This document shows, piece after piece, positions 46,265-46,381 of a DNA stretch of 46,381 bases. The notes beneath the pieces were generated by a model. The model saw nothing but the letters and a program-made list of their open reading frames with translations, was not told the DNA's origin and searched no databases. The translations under genes were made by a program, and so were the position numbers. The stretch is taken from the NCBI RefSeq assembly GCF_026805325.1, contig NZ_JAPRAT010000030.1, positions 1-46,381 of the forward strand, in the 5' to 3' direction. Origin of the DNA: Natronobacillus azotifigens (GTDB lineage: Bacteria > Bacillota > Bacilli > Bacillales > Amphibacillaceae). Numbering within the stretch: position 1 is the first letter of the stretch; every line of letters starts with the position of its first letter.

Positions 46265-46292
46265 TTGCTTTTTCAAAAAAAAGGATTATACT
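46265..46292 (+). promoter_or_regulatory. Promoter of the right-edge gene
   Basis: TTGCTT (46265-46270), 16-bp spacer, TATACT (46287-46292) on the plus strand, 23 bases before the start codon. Confidence 0.55.
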
Positions 46293-46315
46293 GTTAATAT
46301 TAAGGAGGTGGTTAA

Positions 46316-46381
46316 ATGATTAGAAAAAAAATAATAGTGTTATTAATTTTAACACTTGCCTTGCTAATAGGTGCTGTTAAT
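46316..46381 (+). CDS. Start of a secreted or membrane protein (partial)
   Basis: ATG with AAGGAGGTGG, a near-perfect ribosome site, opens a 22-codon frame cut by the window edge. The residues (IRKKIIVLLILTLALLIG) form a classic signal peptide or anchor: basic N-terminus, then a hydrophobic core. Function cannot be told. Confidence 0.7.
   Translation, partial: MIRKKIIVLLILTLALLIGAVN

Overview
The window comes from a low-GC, endospore-forming Firmicute of the family Bacillaceae. A halotolerant Oceanobacillus/Virgibacillus/Gracilibacillus-like organism fits best. The evidence is the Bacillus-type order MoxR ATPase - DUF58 - transglutaminase - guaA, the spore photoproduct lyase pair splA-splB, a TraR/DksA-type zinc-finger stress protein, a SAM (S-box) riboswitch, a guanine riboswitch, and an ectoine-hydrolase-like gene. 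The genus is inference. Almost all genes lie on the minus strand.

Layout. (1) 1-1.7 kb: the right end of an integrated element. It has a tyrosine integrase and a small unknown gene, and abuts the 3' end of guaA. (2) 1.7-8 kb: yeaC-yeaD-yebA followed by guaA, which has its own promoter and guanine riboswitch. (3) 8-20.4 kb: a chemoreceptor with a sigma-D-type promoter, a very large MMPL/RND-type exporter, an M23 peptidase-like envelope protein, a Fur-controlled IsdG-like heme monooxygenase, an array of about 12 tandem 52-bp repeats, a YteA-like zinc-finger protein and a MacB-type ABC ATPase/permease fusion. (4) 20.6-28.1 kb: a sulfur operon. It encodes an O-acetylhomoserine sulfhydrylase fused to a CoA-binding domain, an SsuABC-type importer and an acetyl-CoA synthetase. 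Its leader carries one SAM-I riboswitch and two near-identical upstream SAM-clan-like elements, each with its own terminator. (5) 28.1-31 kb: splA-splB and a frameshifted small subtilase followed by a prodomain-like protein. (6) 31.6-38.7 kb: an operon of M24 ectoine-hydrolase-like enzyme, gamma-family PLP enzyme and M20 deacylase, then a beta-lactamase-fold protein and a PucR-type regulator. (7) 39-46.4 kb: two unknown secreted/membrane proteins, an amidase, an RlmI-like methyltransferase, PduL, an AEC transporter and the start of a secreted protein.

The most notable non-coding signal is a dispersed palindromic element of about 150-170 bp. It occurs five times, always in the same orientation, and looks like a non-autonomous mobile repeat. 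One copy sits between promoter and aptamer in one of the two duplicated sulfur leaders. The other leader copy preserves the empty site, and the comparison suggests an ATAAA target duplication. Two other copies supply the last codons and stop of a neighbouring gene.

Two metabolic ideas follow from gene content. In the sulfur operon, the acetate released by O-acetylhomoserine sulfhydrylation could be re-activated by the co-transcribed acetyl-CoA synthetase. In the M24/PLP/M20 operon, ectoine could be opened, deacetylated to 2,4-diaminobutyrate and then gamma-eliminated. Both are hypotheses from context. Functional calls are by recognition of family motifs; no database search was run.
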